From contig CM035225.1 of the NCBI GenBank assembly GCA_020226215.1, positions 15,387,868 through 15,451,867 of the forward strand: a stretch of 64,000 bases of DNA, in the 5' to 3' direction. The notes beneath the pieces were generated by a model. It was not told where the DNA came from, did not search any database, and saw only the letters and a list, made by a program, of their open reading frames with translations. The stretch is from Sindora glabra (Eukaryota > Streptophyta > Magnoliopsida > Fabales > Fabaceae). Within the stretch, counting starts at the first letter, position 1; every line of letters starts with the position of its first letter. The translations under genes and the position numbers were made by a program. Shown piece after piece: positions 1-12,719 of this stretch.

Positions 1-1100
1 ATACTAATAAGATTGTCCCCTTTCGAGATAAGAATAATTACAATTCTTCTGTCAAAAACCATCCTTAAACACATCAACCATTATTTTGGGAATTACATCC
101 CTTATAATCCTCCAATACTTTTTAAAAAAGAAAGATTGAACACAATTTGGTCCTAGAGATTTAAAAACCTTTATATATCTTAAAACTTCCTAAAATTCCC
201 TTTTAAACACAAAAGCTAAAACTCCATCTTTCACTTTTTAGGATAAGAAAGACAAATCATTAATAATCATGTGATAATTAGGTTTCTCAGTCCTCCAATA
301 GAATCAATTTTATAAAAAGTGAGAGTTTCATGTCCTAAGATTGTCAAATATGTGCACCAAGATCCATTTGTAATAAATAACTCTTTTCGCCTGAGCACTA
401 TTTAAGTATGATAAAATTTTGTATTTAGATCCCCATATTTCAACCATTGCTCTCTAAATTGTTGAAATCAAAGATTTCTTCCCAATGAATAATGCAATTA
501 AACTTTCTTTATAACTGCCATTCTAAGTCATTGAATTTGGTAAATTGTCTTCATTCAAGGGCAATTTGGATTCTATTCAGCATGCCATCAATGTATGTTT
601 TCGTTTAAAGATATTTCCAAAAAAATTTGTATTAAATTTGAAAGCATTAGATTGATAATTATTTAACTTCTCTACAACATTTGAATCATTGATGTTCTAT
701 GAGTAATTAGCAATCATATCATCAAAGGTAGGATGTTTGCACCAAATTGTTTCAAACTTAAAAGGCGCATGAATTTAGGAGGCTGAATACTATTTTATTT
801 AACTAGAATTGGATTATGATCTAAATGAGTATGAGACAGAATCTGTAAAAAGCCTAAAGAAAGCTAAGTCTCCAACTAATATCCACCAAAGCCTTATCTA
901 ACCTCTTTGAAATCATCCTAAATGCTAAGTACAACATAGGCCATTGAATCCTATATCAACTACATTACAAACATCCAAACTTCTCCAAATTTGTTTGAAC
1001 AACTCGAAGAGAAGTTCCTACTAAGAAGTCTTTGAGTGAAGCAAAATTTTATTGAAGTCCTCTAAGATTAGCCAAAGGCTAGAAATATCACTTCTTATGT
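1..1100 (-). mobile_element. Degraded L1-type LINE fragment (endonuclease end to start of reverse transcriptase)
   Basis: Read on the minus strand, broken frames carry landmarks of plant L1-type ORF2. Near 1060 there is a WLxxxDFNxIL-like endonuclease motif. Near 910-880 there is a KRLDKALVD..W segment. Near 840-815, after a frame change, comes HTHLDHNPIL, the usual THSDHNP endonuclease signature. Near 130-90 a GP(N)..QSFFFKKYW segment matches the conserved start of LINE reverse transcriptase. Stops and frameshifts interrupt every frame, so this is a dead copy. It runs off the left edge of the window; its real length is unknown. No target-site duplication can be assessed. Confidence 0.7.
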
Positions 1101-1740
1101 TTTTAAGCAAGTTACCTAACTATTCCCTATAATTCGAATGTTAGAGTAACATAGACAAATGTTTGAATATTTGTGAATCTTTTATCCACCAAAATATCAA
1201 TGAAACAAAGCTTACATCTAATTTTCACAAAAATTTTAATTTTTTTGAAGTGACCATTCACCTCAAATATAGTCATATTAAAATTATATGCAAAAGCAAC
1301 ATAAGAATTATATTTTATAAAAAAGTTATGATATACAAGAAAATAAAAATTCATTTTAATAAAAAAATATCTTTTATAAGAATATAATTATTAAAAATTT
1401 AAGATTTTAAAAAATATTTGGTTTATTAAATATTAAATAAAATATGTGATAAAAATAATATTATTATTTAAATAAAAATTATTTTTCCTTATTATTATGG
1501 CATTAGATTTTATAATTTTTGAATCAATGTAACATTTGACTTTGTTACTACCCTGAAGCAAAATAACATTCGTTTGTTTCATTGAAATTTTACTTGAAAA
1601 AATGTCATATATATTAATAAAAAATATTATATTATTTATATTTATAATTTAAAAAGTAAATACCTAAAATCATAGTGACATTAGGGAGCAATTTCTTCGA
1701 ACAGCGAAGACATTATCCACAAATGGGGAGCGAATGAATT
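1101..1740. other. Intergenic, AT-rich
   Basis: No gene is visible. Short AT-rich ORFs on both strands (about 1127-1387) have no family resemblance and are read as chance ORFs. Confidence 0.5.
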
Positions 1741-2117
1741 TTTGGCTCATCGATGAAAACCACGTGGGAAATTTTGTGGTCCGGACACTTCTACTGATCT
1801 TGTCTTGTGGTATCAGTTGACGGATGCCTTCTCAATGTTAAAAACAAAAAAATATAAAATATAAAAAAATCTCCCTCATTTCAAAATTCGAAAATTGGGC
1901 CCAAAACCCTCGAAAGCTTCAAGTTTCCGCTCTTCCAAGGGCTCCCTCTCATTCTCACTCATATTGCCCTCCGCCATTTTCCATACGCACAGACCATGAC
2001 CAAGCTTACAGAACTTTTGGTATTAAAATGTTAACAAAAATTTAAGCTCAGCTCAGATCTGTATTCTGGTTAATCTTCAAGGGTTTTTCTGGGAGAACCA
2101 TTTTCGAATTTCGAACT
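1740..2117 (+). promoter_or_regulatory. Promoter and 5'UTR exon of the F-box gene, with a perfect G-box
   Basis: A palindromic G-box, CCACGTGG, lies at 1760-1767. A TATA-like stretch (TATAAAATATAAA) begins near 1855. Pyrimidine-rich, higher-GC sequence typical of a 5'UTR follows from about 1890. A good donor (CTGTAAGA) at 2118 and a good acceptor (TTATCCGCAG) ending at 2850, two bases before the start codon, support a 733-base 5'UTR intron. G-boxes bind bZIP and bHLH factors in plants; which factor acts here cannot be told. The transcription start is inferred, not seen. Confidence 0.55.
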
Positions 2118-2852
2118 GTAAGATGTGTTTGTGTCCATTTTCTGTTGTATCTGACTTGATGATATCTCTATTTTTGTGTTTGTGTTAGAAGCTTAATTTG
2201 GATATCCTTGGGTAGTATATACCTGCCATGGATTCTCTAACAGACTCGAGAAAAGCCTTAAATTTTCCAAGATGATTCAGTTTTCCTGAGTTTATGATGA
2301 TAAATTGCTTAAATTATATCTGAATTTCTCTGATTATGCTTAATAATTAGTTTGTTTTACTTTCACAAGTTCTCCATATTTCCAACAATCACAAATGTGT
2401 ATTTTGGAAACAAAAGTGATTATTATTTTTTTTAAGCTTCTCTTGATCTTAATTTGGCTTCTTTATGGTGATTGTTGTACTGGCAACTTAAAATATTTCT
2501 ATTTAATGAATACTTCCTTCTATTGGGTCATTAAGAATGCCAGTTTTATATTAATTCTACTTATTTCCTATGCTTTCCAATCGTCAACTAGAAATTTTCA
2601 CAGTACTCCAAAGAAATAGGAATTAAAATTCAAGGAGACTGTGAAAATAAGATCCTTCTGGTTCTGGAAAAAAACATAAAATTATACTATCTGAAGTTTA
2701 CAGTCTCTTCTGGTACATTTGCTTGGTAGTGCAAATTTTTTTGGATGACAGCCTTCATCGTTATCCAATTTGTGTTCTTTCTAAAATTTGTAAATTTATG
2801 CTTGCATTTGTCCACTTATTGACAATTATCTATTTGATTCTTATCCGCAGAG

Positions 2853-4359
2853 ATGGAGTCTCTCCCTGATGCTGTCCTTCAATTCATCTTGTCCGGCCTC
2901 AATAATGCCCGTGATGTGGCATCTTGCAATTGTGTTTCCAAGCGGTGGAAGGACTCAACACCTTATATCAGAAGTCTCTACTTTCCCCGCAACTCATTTG
3001 ACAACCATACTGGTGCTGAAAGTCCTGACGACATTGTGATGAGAATGGTATCAAAGGTTGTCCGATTGGAAGCTCTTGTGGTGTACAGCCCCTTCTCTCG
3101 TGCTGGCCTCTGTTCGTGGCTATCATTTGCTGGTCCATCTCTTCGTCACCTTGAGCTTCGAGTGGACAGCCTTCTTGACAATCATGCATCCCATGAGTCA
3201 AAGTTAGATTGCATTGATGCAGCAAGGAATTTAGAATCTCTAATACTTTGGGGCGTCTCAATGATTCATTCTCCAAAATGGGATGCCTTTCAAAACCTCA
3301 AGAACCTTGAAATAATCGGTGCAAGATTGGAGGAGCCTGTATTGTCTGGGGTGCTTCAATCATGTCCATATCTGACGAGGTTGTTACTGCTTGGATGTGA
3401 GGGGGTTAAATCAGTCTCAATTGACTTGCCATATTTAGAGCACTGTAAGCTGGATTTTTATGGTTCTGGGAATTGTTCCCTTTCTCTAAACTCCCCCAAA
3501 ATTGATGTCCTTGAAGTACAAGGCTGTAGTTGGATTAGGGTCCCTGAAACCAAAAATTTGACGCATCTCTCTATTTCTAACAACACAGGTAACTAATTAG
3601 TCCATGAGAGGCTTGTAATCACAAATGTTGTATTGTCCATTTTTCTTCCCATTTTTGGCTTATTGTGATTTTTCACGTAATTTGCCAACTATGATGTCAT
3701 TTTGAACTTGTAAGAGTTTAATCCTTTTCCTTTAATGGTAATTGCTTCCAGGGAGGGTGTACATGGTTGATTTTGGAGATCTTGCAGCGCTGGAAAAATT
3801 GACGATGAGGGGTGTCCAATGGTGCTGGGATGCAGTAAACAAAATGCTGAAATTGGCAAGTGAGGTGAAGAATCTCTACATGAAGGTAGAATTCACTGGG
3901 GACTTTGAGGCTCTTCAACCGTTTCCGGAGATTGATTTTGTTGACTTTTTCAATAGCCATCCAAAGTTGTGCAAGTTTGATGTTCATGGAGCCATGTTTG
4001 CAGCTCTTTGCCAAAAGAACAGCCTGAAGCATGTAAGTTCATTATAACATTTTCTTGTGATTTATTTTTGATGGGGGTATTCTTCAATATTATATCTAAA
4101 GATACTCTCATCCCTAATGCAGGTAGATTCAGGATTTACAATTCCATGTTTGGAGGAGGTTGTGATTACTGTGAGATCACCTTTAAACGCTGAACAGAAA
4201 ATGAACACACTTGAATCCTTGTTGAAGTATGGAAAAAACTTACAGAAAATGGTAATAAAAATTGCTCAGATGAAGAGCGGCCATAGCAGTGCAGATGAAT
4301 TTTTTGAGGAGGTCTGGCAGTTCAAATGCATGAATGACAAGATAGTTCGAATAGAATGA
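2853..4359 (+). CDS. F-box/LRR-repeat protein, At1g67190 type
   Basis: Three coding exons, 2853-3588, 3752-4032 and 4123-4359, join in frame with GT-AG introns to give 417 aa. The N-terminal F-box starts at once (LPDAVLQFILSGL..ARDVAS..CVSKRW, residues 4-33). Leucine-rich repeat-like strands follow, with spaced L..L.L motifs and a CPYLTRLLLLGCEGV-type repeat around residues 170-190. The C-terminal half carries the family block EFTGDFEALQPFPEIDFVDF, then HPKLCKFDVHGAMFAALCQK. Length and layout match plant F-box/LRR proteins like Arabidopsis At1g67190. F-box proteins dock on SKP1 (ASK) in SCF E3 ubiquitin ligases, and the repeats choose the substrate; this protein's substrate is unknown. The start is the first ATG after the 5'UTR intron. 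Exon 3 ends in VRIE-stop. The gene looks intact. Confidence 0.93.
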
Positions 4360-6135
4360 AGCCATGACAAGGTTCTTCCTCCTGCCTGCATTCTAAATTT
4401 TAAGAACACGATTTCCAGTCTCAGCTTGATTGCTGAATTCATTTCTGCTTCTTTTAGGCCATGAAGCTACATTTTTATGAGATGTTTTTTAATTGAACTT
4501 GTTTGTTCTGGATTCATGATTTTGATATATTGAAAGTGACTTGAGAATTTGTTAGGAAATGCCTTCCACCTGCTCAATTATTGAAGGGTTTCTTCTGGTG
4601 CTACTTTGACCACCTCAGTGGTACATTTCTTGCAACATTTCTAAAATAATTTTAGACTTCATTTTTAAATAATTTTTTACGTGCTGCAACTATTGTCAAG
4701 GTAATTGCAAGCTACTGTGTTCTTGTTACACCCGGTCTGAACAATAATTGCAACTATTTATTTAAAAAAAGGGTGGAAAGAGAATAAATAATGTTATAAA
4801 TGTTGCAAGTTTACATAAATTTTCCCAAAAATGAAAATTGTGTAATGAGGCAGTATTTATTGTCAAATTTTCGGGCATGTGATTATAAATTTTGCAGTGA
4901 ACTTCATGTATGTAATTCATGCGTGTTAGTGAACTCCTTTCCTAGTTTCTACAATTATTTTTGTTTCAAATATAGGGTTTTGCATCATGAGTTTTTCCAA
5001 AAATATCCCTAAAAAATTTTCATCCTATGTTAATAAATTTCAATAGAATTTTTTTTTTTGGTAAATAATTTGGTGAATCACCAAGTGGATCAATAACTAT
5101 TCTAAGAACTAGAGCATTAACAAATTTTTCATCTTTCAATAAATGTCATTTCATGGAGTTGACAAGTATAGTTCACTCGGCCCGGCATCCAAACATATAT
5201 CAGAACTTAGTTGAATGGAGTGTATTTATGTATTATAAACTTTGTTGAGATGATCCGTTAAATCTTATCATAAAAGATTCGTACACGCCACGACTGTGCT
5301 TTCCCAAGCTGGGTTCTGTTTGAGCTTCATTAATCCTTTGGAGTTGTTTTCCTTTTCAATTAGGTTTGAATTCATTAAAACATTGACTCATTTGGTTCTT
5401 AAATTCCATTAAGAGGGGATGATTGTGGGCAATGACTAAAATACACCATTTATGATGTACCATTAACTTTGAATCATTATATTTTATTCAGCTTATGTAG
5501 TATTGTGGTGATCAATAAATTTAAACTTTTAGATTTAGTGGTTTACCGTAATAATGGTGCACAAAATTCTTTCCTATGATTGTGGGAGATGTGTTTATAT
5601 TTACAAACAGGCCTGCTTTTAAGAGACTTAGGGGAGGTTTCTCTGTACTCTTTTATGGTCTAGGTGTTGAAAAAGACAGGTCCATATTGATTTTAATTGA
5701 AGCAACGCCATTTTAGCCGGGTGGAAAACTTAGAACACTTCAATATTTTTATGGGCAATGTCCATATTAACAGCCACGGATAAAGGGGTGAAAATTTCTA
5801 ACAGAATTAATTTTGGAAGACTCATAATAGAAGGCCTGATATTTGAAGGATGAGATACACAATGAGCAGAAATTTGATGGATGAATGCATGGGTTAACTC
5901 AACTAGGAAATGGTTTTCTATGGTGATATAAAATGTTGCATGGGAAAGTGATGGTGCTGCATAGCACATCTTGATTGCTAAGCAAACTCTGACTAGGTGG
6001 GATCATGAACTACAATAAACCTCTGTAGATAAGAAAGAAATGGAAAAAAAAAATGTAAGGTATCAAAATTTTCTTGCTAAACTTAGGAATTAAAGTTAAT
6101 ATGAATGCTTGAGAAATTGAAATCAGTTTGTTTAA
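4360..6135. other. 3'UTR of the F-box gene and intergenic sequence
   Basis: The first roughly 150 bases are probably 3'UTR, with AT-rich sequence after the stop. The rest holds no recognisable gene; ORFs near 4800 and 5730-5969 show no family features. Confidence 0.45.
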
Positions 6136-6745
6136 ATGAAATAGAATAAGAATGGGAACAGGACAGAAAATGACAACAGAGTGTTTGGTATATACTATAG
6201 AATGAAAATGGTTATTTTATCAAATAATGAAATTTTCATTCTACAGCAAAAGTGATGGAATTCAATGTTAGCCTTTGTTAATATATAATAAAGATATAAT
6301 AATTTTTTTAATATTTCTCTATTAAAATATTTTAATAATTATATTTTTAATATTAAAATTTAAATTACATTCTATACAAAAAGTATTTAATATAAAAATG
6401 GAATAAATTAGAATTGTTATGCTTTTATTACAGAAATTTTTTTATTAATTATAACTTTGATAATGAAATTTACATTGTGATAATTTTTTATTATTGATCA
6501 TATTATATATTTTAATAATATTAAATTACTTAATAAGATATTTATTATTTTTACAATAAAAATATTATTATCGTTGATTACACTTTTTTTAATTCCATTC
6601 CTACATTATTTTGTTATACCAAATATAAAAATAAAATGAATTACTCATTCCATTCCTTACCATATCAAACATGAGTATGGAATGAGCATTCCATTCCATT
6701 CCAGTCTATTCTCATTCCCATTCTACTGAACCAAATGCAACATGA
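6136..6745. mobile_element. Inverted-repeat (MITE-like) element with GAATGG-rich ends
   Basis: The left part (about 6136-6240: AATAAGAATGGGAACAG, then GTTTGGTATA) and the reverse complement of the right part (about 6590-6745: TAGAATGGGAATGAGAATAG, then GTTTGATATGG) resemble each other and enclose an AT-rich core of about 350 bases. No ORF is present. It ends about 30 bases before the stop codon of the p24 gene, so it sits in or next to that gene's 3'UTR. Exact ends and target duplication were not resolved. Confidence 0.45.
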
Positions 6746-6771
6746 GGAAAATAAATAAACACTAGCAGAAT

Positions 6772-9269
6772 CTATATAAGCTTCTTCTTCTGGAAGTATC
6801 GCTTCAAATGCCATAACTGCAAAGCTGAAACTGAAATACAGACACCCAACGACGTAATGCTATACCATGCCACTCTCGCATTCGTTTTCTCGCTCACCAT
6901 GCTCATGTCTGCTTCTCTGAGTAAATACAGTGAGAAAAAAGATATGAGAGAAGTTCATGACAATATGCAAGGAAAGAAGTTGACTTACGCAAGAAATATT
7001 ACTTGCTCTTAAGATAAATCAAATTCTCATGTATAGCCTCCACTGCTCCTTCCAGCTTTCTCAACTCAAGTTCAACTCCCTACATGTTGATGACATAGAG
7101 AAAAATGTCAGAAAGTAAGAACAAGAGAAATTTAATAAAAGGAAAAACCATAACAAAATTCTTGTTTAGAAACTGTAAATCAAGTTACTTCTTTCTAATC
7201 TTAATTTGTAATCCTTGTTAAGTTGTTATAATTCAAATCAAAATCCATTGATTAAATAAAAAGATTTCCCTTGCATGACGGGTTAATTAAAAATTTGGGG
7301 TTCTCTAACATGATAAGCTCAACGGTGAGAACTGGGCATTTTCTCAAGCTTATAATTCAATTTCTCTGCCCGGCACATTGCAGGGAGCTCTGGCTCAGCT
7401 GGCATCTTCCCGACCACAGAGCCCAAAAGGCTCGAAGACAAACCTTGACAATGACAAAAATGAAACTTCTGAAACTTATAGTGCAAAAGATTTCAAGAAA
7501 CCAACTAACCTAGAAAGTTCCTAATCAAAGATGATCTAGACTCTTGAAAATGGCTTTAGTAGAAGTCAACCCCTTAAGAGGTAAAACTCAAAACCCATAA
7601 GTTTTGGACAAAACTTTTAGGTACAATAGAAGTTAGAGCTAGAAGTCAGATGTTCACCTCGATCCTCTCTTTTCTTGCAACTGAATCCCAATCCTTGGCA
7701 GCAATTCCAGTTTTCCACTCTAAGTTGACACTAACATCTCCACCTCCTGGATAATGACCATCCACCGAGAAGCATGCAAGGTAGTTCCCAACCTCATGCG
7801 TTGTAAATGCAAATTGACCTTGTGTTGTATTCTCGTTTTGATGAAGAATGTTTCCAAATGGCGATGTCACCTAAAGAACACACAATATTAGAAGTCAAGA
7901 CAGAAACTAAGAAGAGATAAAGCTTCTCAACATTATGTCTCAATGTAAACTTTTCCTAATGGAGAAGAGATGAGGGGTAAGTAAAGAGATTAGAAGCTTT
8001 AAGTATCAATATCCTACATCAATATTCGAGTTATCCAACTAAGATGCTCGAGACAAAGAATAAAACTATTATTTTCTTGATAAATGGCAAGAATAAGTTC
8101 ATTCATTTCGCAATTATTTTTCCATCTCTAGACAGTATAAAGAGTAGAGACAAGGGCTATTTAAGTATAACATAGAATTGTTCCATTCCCACCTCGGAAA
8201 CTAAAGGCATTGATGTGAACAACAGACAAATTAGGCTTATAACATGATCCGGGCAACAAAAAAATGGTAATTTTCCACCATCTTAACAATATGCAAAATC
8301 ATAAAAATAGGAAAATTTCCAGCTAGTTGACTGACTACTGTAGGTGCTAAAGGACAATTTTACGATAACAGAAACAATCAATCAATTTAAGAATCTGGGT
8401 CCAGAATAAAGCATTTCAAAATCAAAGTTGCAGGAAATTGACCAACGAAGCCTTCGCTAAAAACCAATGCAAACAAAAGTACAAAGCACAAAGGTGGTGG
8501 CCAACTTGCTATCAGGCTTTAACCGTCAGAAAAGCAGGGCCAATAACAGGCATTTAGGAAAAATATCACATAAAAATAAGATATTCAATCCATCGGCATT
8601 TCCGTATATTAACATCTAATTCAACATACAAAAGTCAAAGTCCACTGATCATAATCCAAATTCAGTGATCAGTTTTGTACCTTTTATGCTCTGAATAATG
8701 ATCATAGTCTAAATGTACTAAATGACTCGCCTTGAAAAAAAAAATTGCTTTAGGCAGAATGCAGCATCACATAATACAAATCAGAATTTCAGGAACCGGG
8801 AAGGCGGGAAGAAAACATCCCATTTTTTCAATCATACAAAAATGGCGCATTTGCATTATAGGTGATCTGAAACCGCAACAAACTATGATCAACGAAATTC
8901 AGAAAACTCAAAATCTTTCCCTCTCAATTTTTCTTAGAAACCAAACAAATCAGGAAAAGAGAACGAAAATCAGCCGAGAGCCATACATCCTAACTGATCT
9001 AAAATTGAATAATTCCAAAATAGCCAATTGGGAACTCAAAAAGAATTGAAACCTGATACCTTGACGGAGATGGTCGCGTTATGAGTGTTATCATCGAAGA
9101 TAACAATGTAATCAGCCAGAACGACAACGTTGTTCTGGATTTCTTCAGAAACGCAGTTGGTACCTGATTTGGGTATAGTCAACCAGATAGCTTGCGCCGC
9201 AGGTAGAAACGTGCTTGAGGAGAAGCACAGAACTAACATGAAGCGCAGAAATGTAGCTGTGTTCTCCAT
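6772..9269 (-). CDS. Transmembrane emp24/p24 family protein, p24-delta subclass
   Basis: Four minus-strand exons, 9269-9060, 7870-7658, 7079-7003 and 6916-6772, join with GT-AG introns into 214 aa, the usual p24 length. A signal peptide (residues 1-27, ending AAQA) precedes a GOLD domain with IWLTIPKSGTNCVSEEIQ. Paired cysteines C39 and C103 fit the conserved disulfide. N64 (NAT) and N84 (NTT) are possible N-glycosylation sites. Then come KTGIAAKDWDSVARKE, a coiled-coil segment (ELRKLEGAVEAIHENL, about 145-160) and one membrane span (about 183-204). The tail KRYFQKKKLI has an aromatic pair (YF) and a C-terminal dilysine-type signal, typical of plant p24-delta. These proteins cycle between ER and Golgi in COPII/COPI vesicles as cargo receptors. 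All key features are present. The last exon was recognised from the conserved tail, as it is too short to stand out as an ORF. Confidence 0.93.
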
Positions 9270-9329
9270 GGCCCTTCTCTCTCTTAATGTTTTTCTTCAC
9301 TTTTTCCCTCTAAATTGAATGAATGAAAT

Positions 9330-12300
9330 GAATGAATGCTTTGTTTATGTTTATCTCACTGTAATTTGAGCAAAGCAGTGTCGTTGGGGGAGCTGAGAAA
9401 GTCTTGGAAAAGGATGAAGAACGAATTTCCTTGGATCTGTTCCACGTTTAGTCAGGTGGTCTGTTTTCAGTTTCCCTTTCTTGTTTGTTTTTCCTTTTCC
9501 ATTTTCAATTGCCTCCAATTTTGGCTAATTCCGTATTTTACTTATTTATCCATTTTTTGGGGTAAAATATTACCATTTTATTTGCATCATAACTATTCCA
9601 TTCAAGTTTAACACAGTTAGAAGTGGAAACAAATCTAAGTTATGTGTAAAAAGTTTGAAATCAATCGGTAAAAAACTCAATATAAATTCAATTTATATTT
9701 TACATGAGTTGTGCTTAATTAATACATAAGTTGAATTTTAGCTCTATATTATCCTGTTTGTGAAACTAAATAAATTTAATAATAAAATTATATTTTTTTA
9801 TCTTGTATATTATATATAAATAATAGATTACATAAATCTCATATTATATATAGCAAGTTGTTTGTTTAAGTTGGTTTAAAATCAAATGAGTTTGTATGTA
9901 ATCCAAGCTCAAATATTTTGAATTTTGATGAGAAATTGAATAAAATAATATGTAGCTCATTTAGATTTGTGATTAAATTGAGCTCATGCTTGCTAAGCTT
10001 GGATTTGAATAAACAAATGTTCAATTTGACTTATTTGCACTTCAAAATACACATATATAAAGTTTTAGATTTGAATTCAAAATATAAAAGGAAGTAAAAC
10101 CTTTAAAATTATTATAGGTGTTATTGCATCATTAAAGAGTTGGCAATATTCTCATATTTAATTTATAAGAAATCTTAGTTTCCAATTGAAATCCAAAAAT
10201 TAGTCAATCAGAAGTTTAAATTACAATAGTAATTTCGAAATATGAATATGCAGCTATTTTCCATCCTTGGCATTGCAATGAAATACGGTAAAGTGCAACC
10301 CATGAGGAATTAGATGTCATTTGAACTCTTTCTATGAAATGATTTTGGCAACATTTATATTTATATCTATTTTATGCCAATAAAAATAGGATTGGGGAGT
10401 ACTAAACTCCATTTCTTTATTTCCTATATGTTTTCCTTATTCAAACAAACAATTATATAAAGATTAGAGACAAACTTGTAATAAAACACATTACAACACC
10501 AAAACAACGTGCATAGAAAACAACAACACCTAAGTAAAAAATATATATATAATAAATAGAAATCTAAACATAGAGTGATGATCCTTGATGAGAAAGTTGC
10601 CCTTCGACTATAAAACCTAGCGGTTGCCTTTAATTAGATAGTTGCACTAGGCATTTATAAAGTCTAATGGTTACTTTTGATTGGGTCTATTTAAGAGTTG
10701 ATATTTGCCCTTATATTTTAAAAGACAATGGTAGGTTTTTAGTTGCTAAGTAGAGCGTAAGGAATTTGCAATGTATAATTTATGTTGCAATAGAAGTTGT
10801 TGGCCAATATTTAAAAGTGATGCCTAAAAACCTTCTCGCACACCACCATCTAAGGGGCAAGAATTTTCTTGTACAAATTACAATTCTTTCTACCTTCTCG
10901 ATCTCTATCATAATAGAGCAACAAGATTGGCACCTTAAGGATTCTTACTAAATAGTCTCGTAAGTTATCAATTGAAAACAATTAGAATTATATATGGACC
11001 AAGTGATCTATAAAAATATAAAGTTTAGGCTCCTTTGATAGTCCAATTAACTTGTTAGACCTTTTTTATGATTTAATTATTATTCAGGTCAAGGTTCGGA
11101 CTATGATAAAAAGAAGTAGGCCAGCTTAGTTAGAATTATTATACTAATATATTTTTAATAATATAAATATATATTATAAAAAATAGTTATATTTAATTAT
11201 TTTTAATAAAAAATTTGATATGATACAATTAAATATTTTACATATTTAAATATCTTATTACTCTTTAAATATATATTTTTATATAAAAAATTACATTTAC
11301 TTAAAATAATAATAAAAATAAAATAATCAAGCTTTTGGATTGGGCATAGGCCATGTGTTAAATAATTCCACACAAGCTAGATTAATTTTTTAAAAAAACT
11401 AAAGGAGTTAGGCTGGGTTCGAACCATGCATTTTATGTAATATATATGAAAAAACCTATCTTGTCCTATGTGCATCTTTAAGAACAACTAGATAGTGAGA
11501 TAATGCTTTGTATAACACTTATGGCAAGTTCAATGTCATCAAACATTCCAAAATTAAGGGAAGAAGAAATATTCTAACTAATATCTATAGAAGGTGACTA
11601 CAACCTGCTAGGAAGTTCTTGCACTATGTTAAACTTTGTATAAGAACTACCATTATTATGGTTTCGTAAACTACTATGGAAAAGGGGTCTTGAAGGACTT
11701 TTAAAATAAAAAAAGTATTGTGACACTTTACTAGTAATAGTGATCACACAATTATGAGATTGAGTAGATTGTTTAAATCCATATCTAATACGACCATAGG
11801 TAGAATAAATCTTCATAATTTTTTTCTTTTTAAACAGCATTAAGAGGATCTAAGCTTAACCTGTTAAGATGAAATCTCTAAATTGCTTGGTAGACTATTT
11901 TTTTTTTCAAATTGTTGTTAAAAGGGAGATAGGGAGCATCATTATTAGCGTTTTGTGTTACTTATTCCAAAGAGTGCATTCGTTCCTTTGAAATAGCCTT
12001 TTTGAAAAACACTAACAATATTATTCAACCTTATAATGGAAGCCTGCAATTTAATATTTATCACTAATTGCTTATTCTATGCCTCTAACTTAAATAATTA
12101 TTGTAGAACTTTTTTTTTCTTTCTTTCTTAACTTCTGAATTGTTAGTCGTCTATTATTTATACAATTTGTTAATGACATTTCCTAGATTAAAATAAACAA
12201 AATGCTTAATGATAATTGATCATCATCAAGAGTTGATGTTCTAGCCAACCCCTTGAAACAAGAAGTCCCATAAGTCTCCAATTGCATATAGAAGGCTATT

Positions 12301-12700
12301 CGTATGGTAGACATATCCAGATTCCTAACATGATCAAATTTAGGTTGTTTTAAGAATTTCCCTATTTCCAGTGGAATGAATTAATTGTATTATTTTTTCA
12401 ATTTAATAATTTAATCTAATAGATAAGAAATCAATTATTTTTGAAGAAATCATATTGTTAAATTTTTAAAAAAATAAGCTTGACAATTTAAGATAAAAGC
12501 CACCATTCATGTGTAATCATTGTTTTTATATTAAAAAGAAATTAATATCTTCTATTAATAGAAATTTAATTTTTCCTTATCATTTTTTTATTAGCACCAA
12601 ACATAAAAAATTGGAAAAATAACCTTTTAATATGGTGTACAAAATTGAGTCAAGCTGAACTTGCAATATGATATCTTTATTTTATCCAAACTCAATCCAC
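9330..12700. other. Gene-poor AT-rich intergenic region
   Basis: No coding region is recognised. Short ORFs (9336-9611, 10766-10951, 11598-11840) lack any known motif. The stretch from 9620 to 10090 has diffuse sequence built on GAGCTCA/AAGCTTGG motifs that looks like an old nonautonomous repeat, but no ends were found. Confidence 0.4.
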
Positions 12701-12719
12701 CCAATGAATTTTTTAAGAG

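Noticed and set aside
2968..3276. Minus-strand 102-aa ORF
   Set aside because: Antisense shadow of F-box exon 1.
7271..7513. 80-aa ORF inside p24 intron 2
   Set aside because: On the opposite strand, within an intron with clear splice sites, and without motifs.
8732..9049. 105-aa plus-strand ORF in p24 intron 1
   Set aside because: Biased composition and no similarity recognised; intronic and antisense.
11405..11440. tRNA B-box-like GGGTTCGAACC
   Set aside because: No A box at the right distance and no acceptor or anticodon stems; not a tRNA gene.
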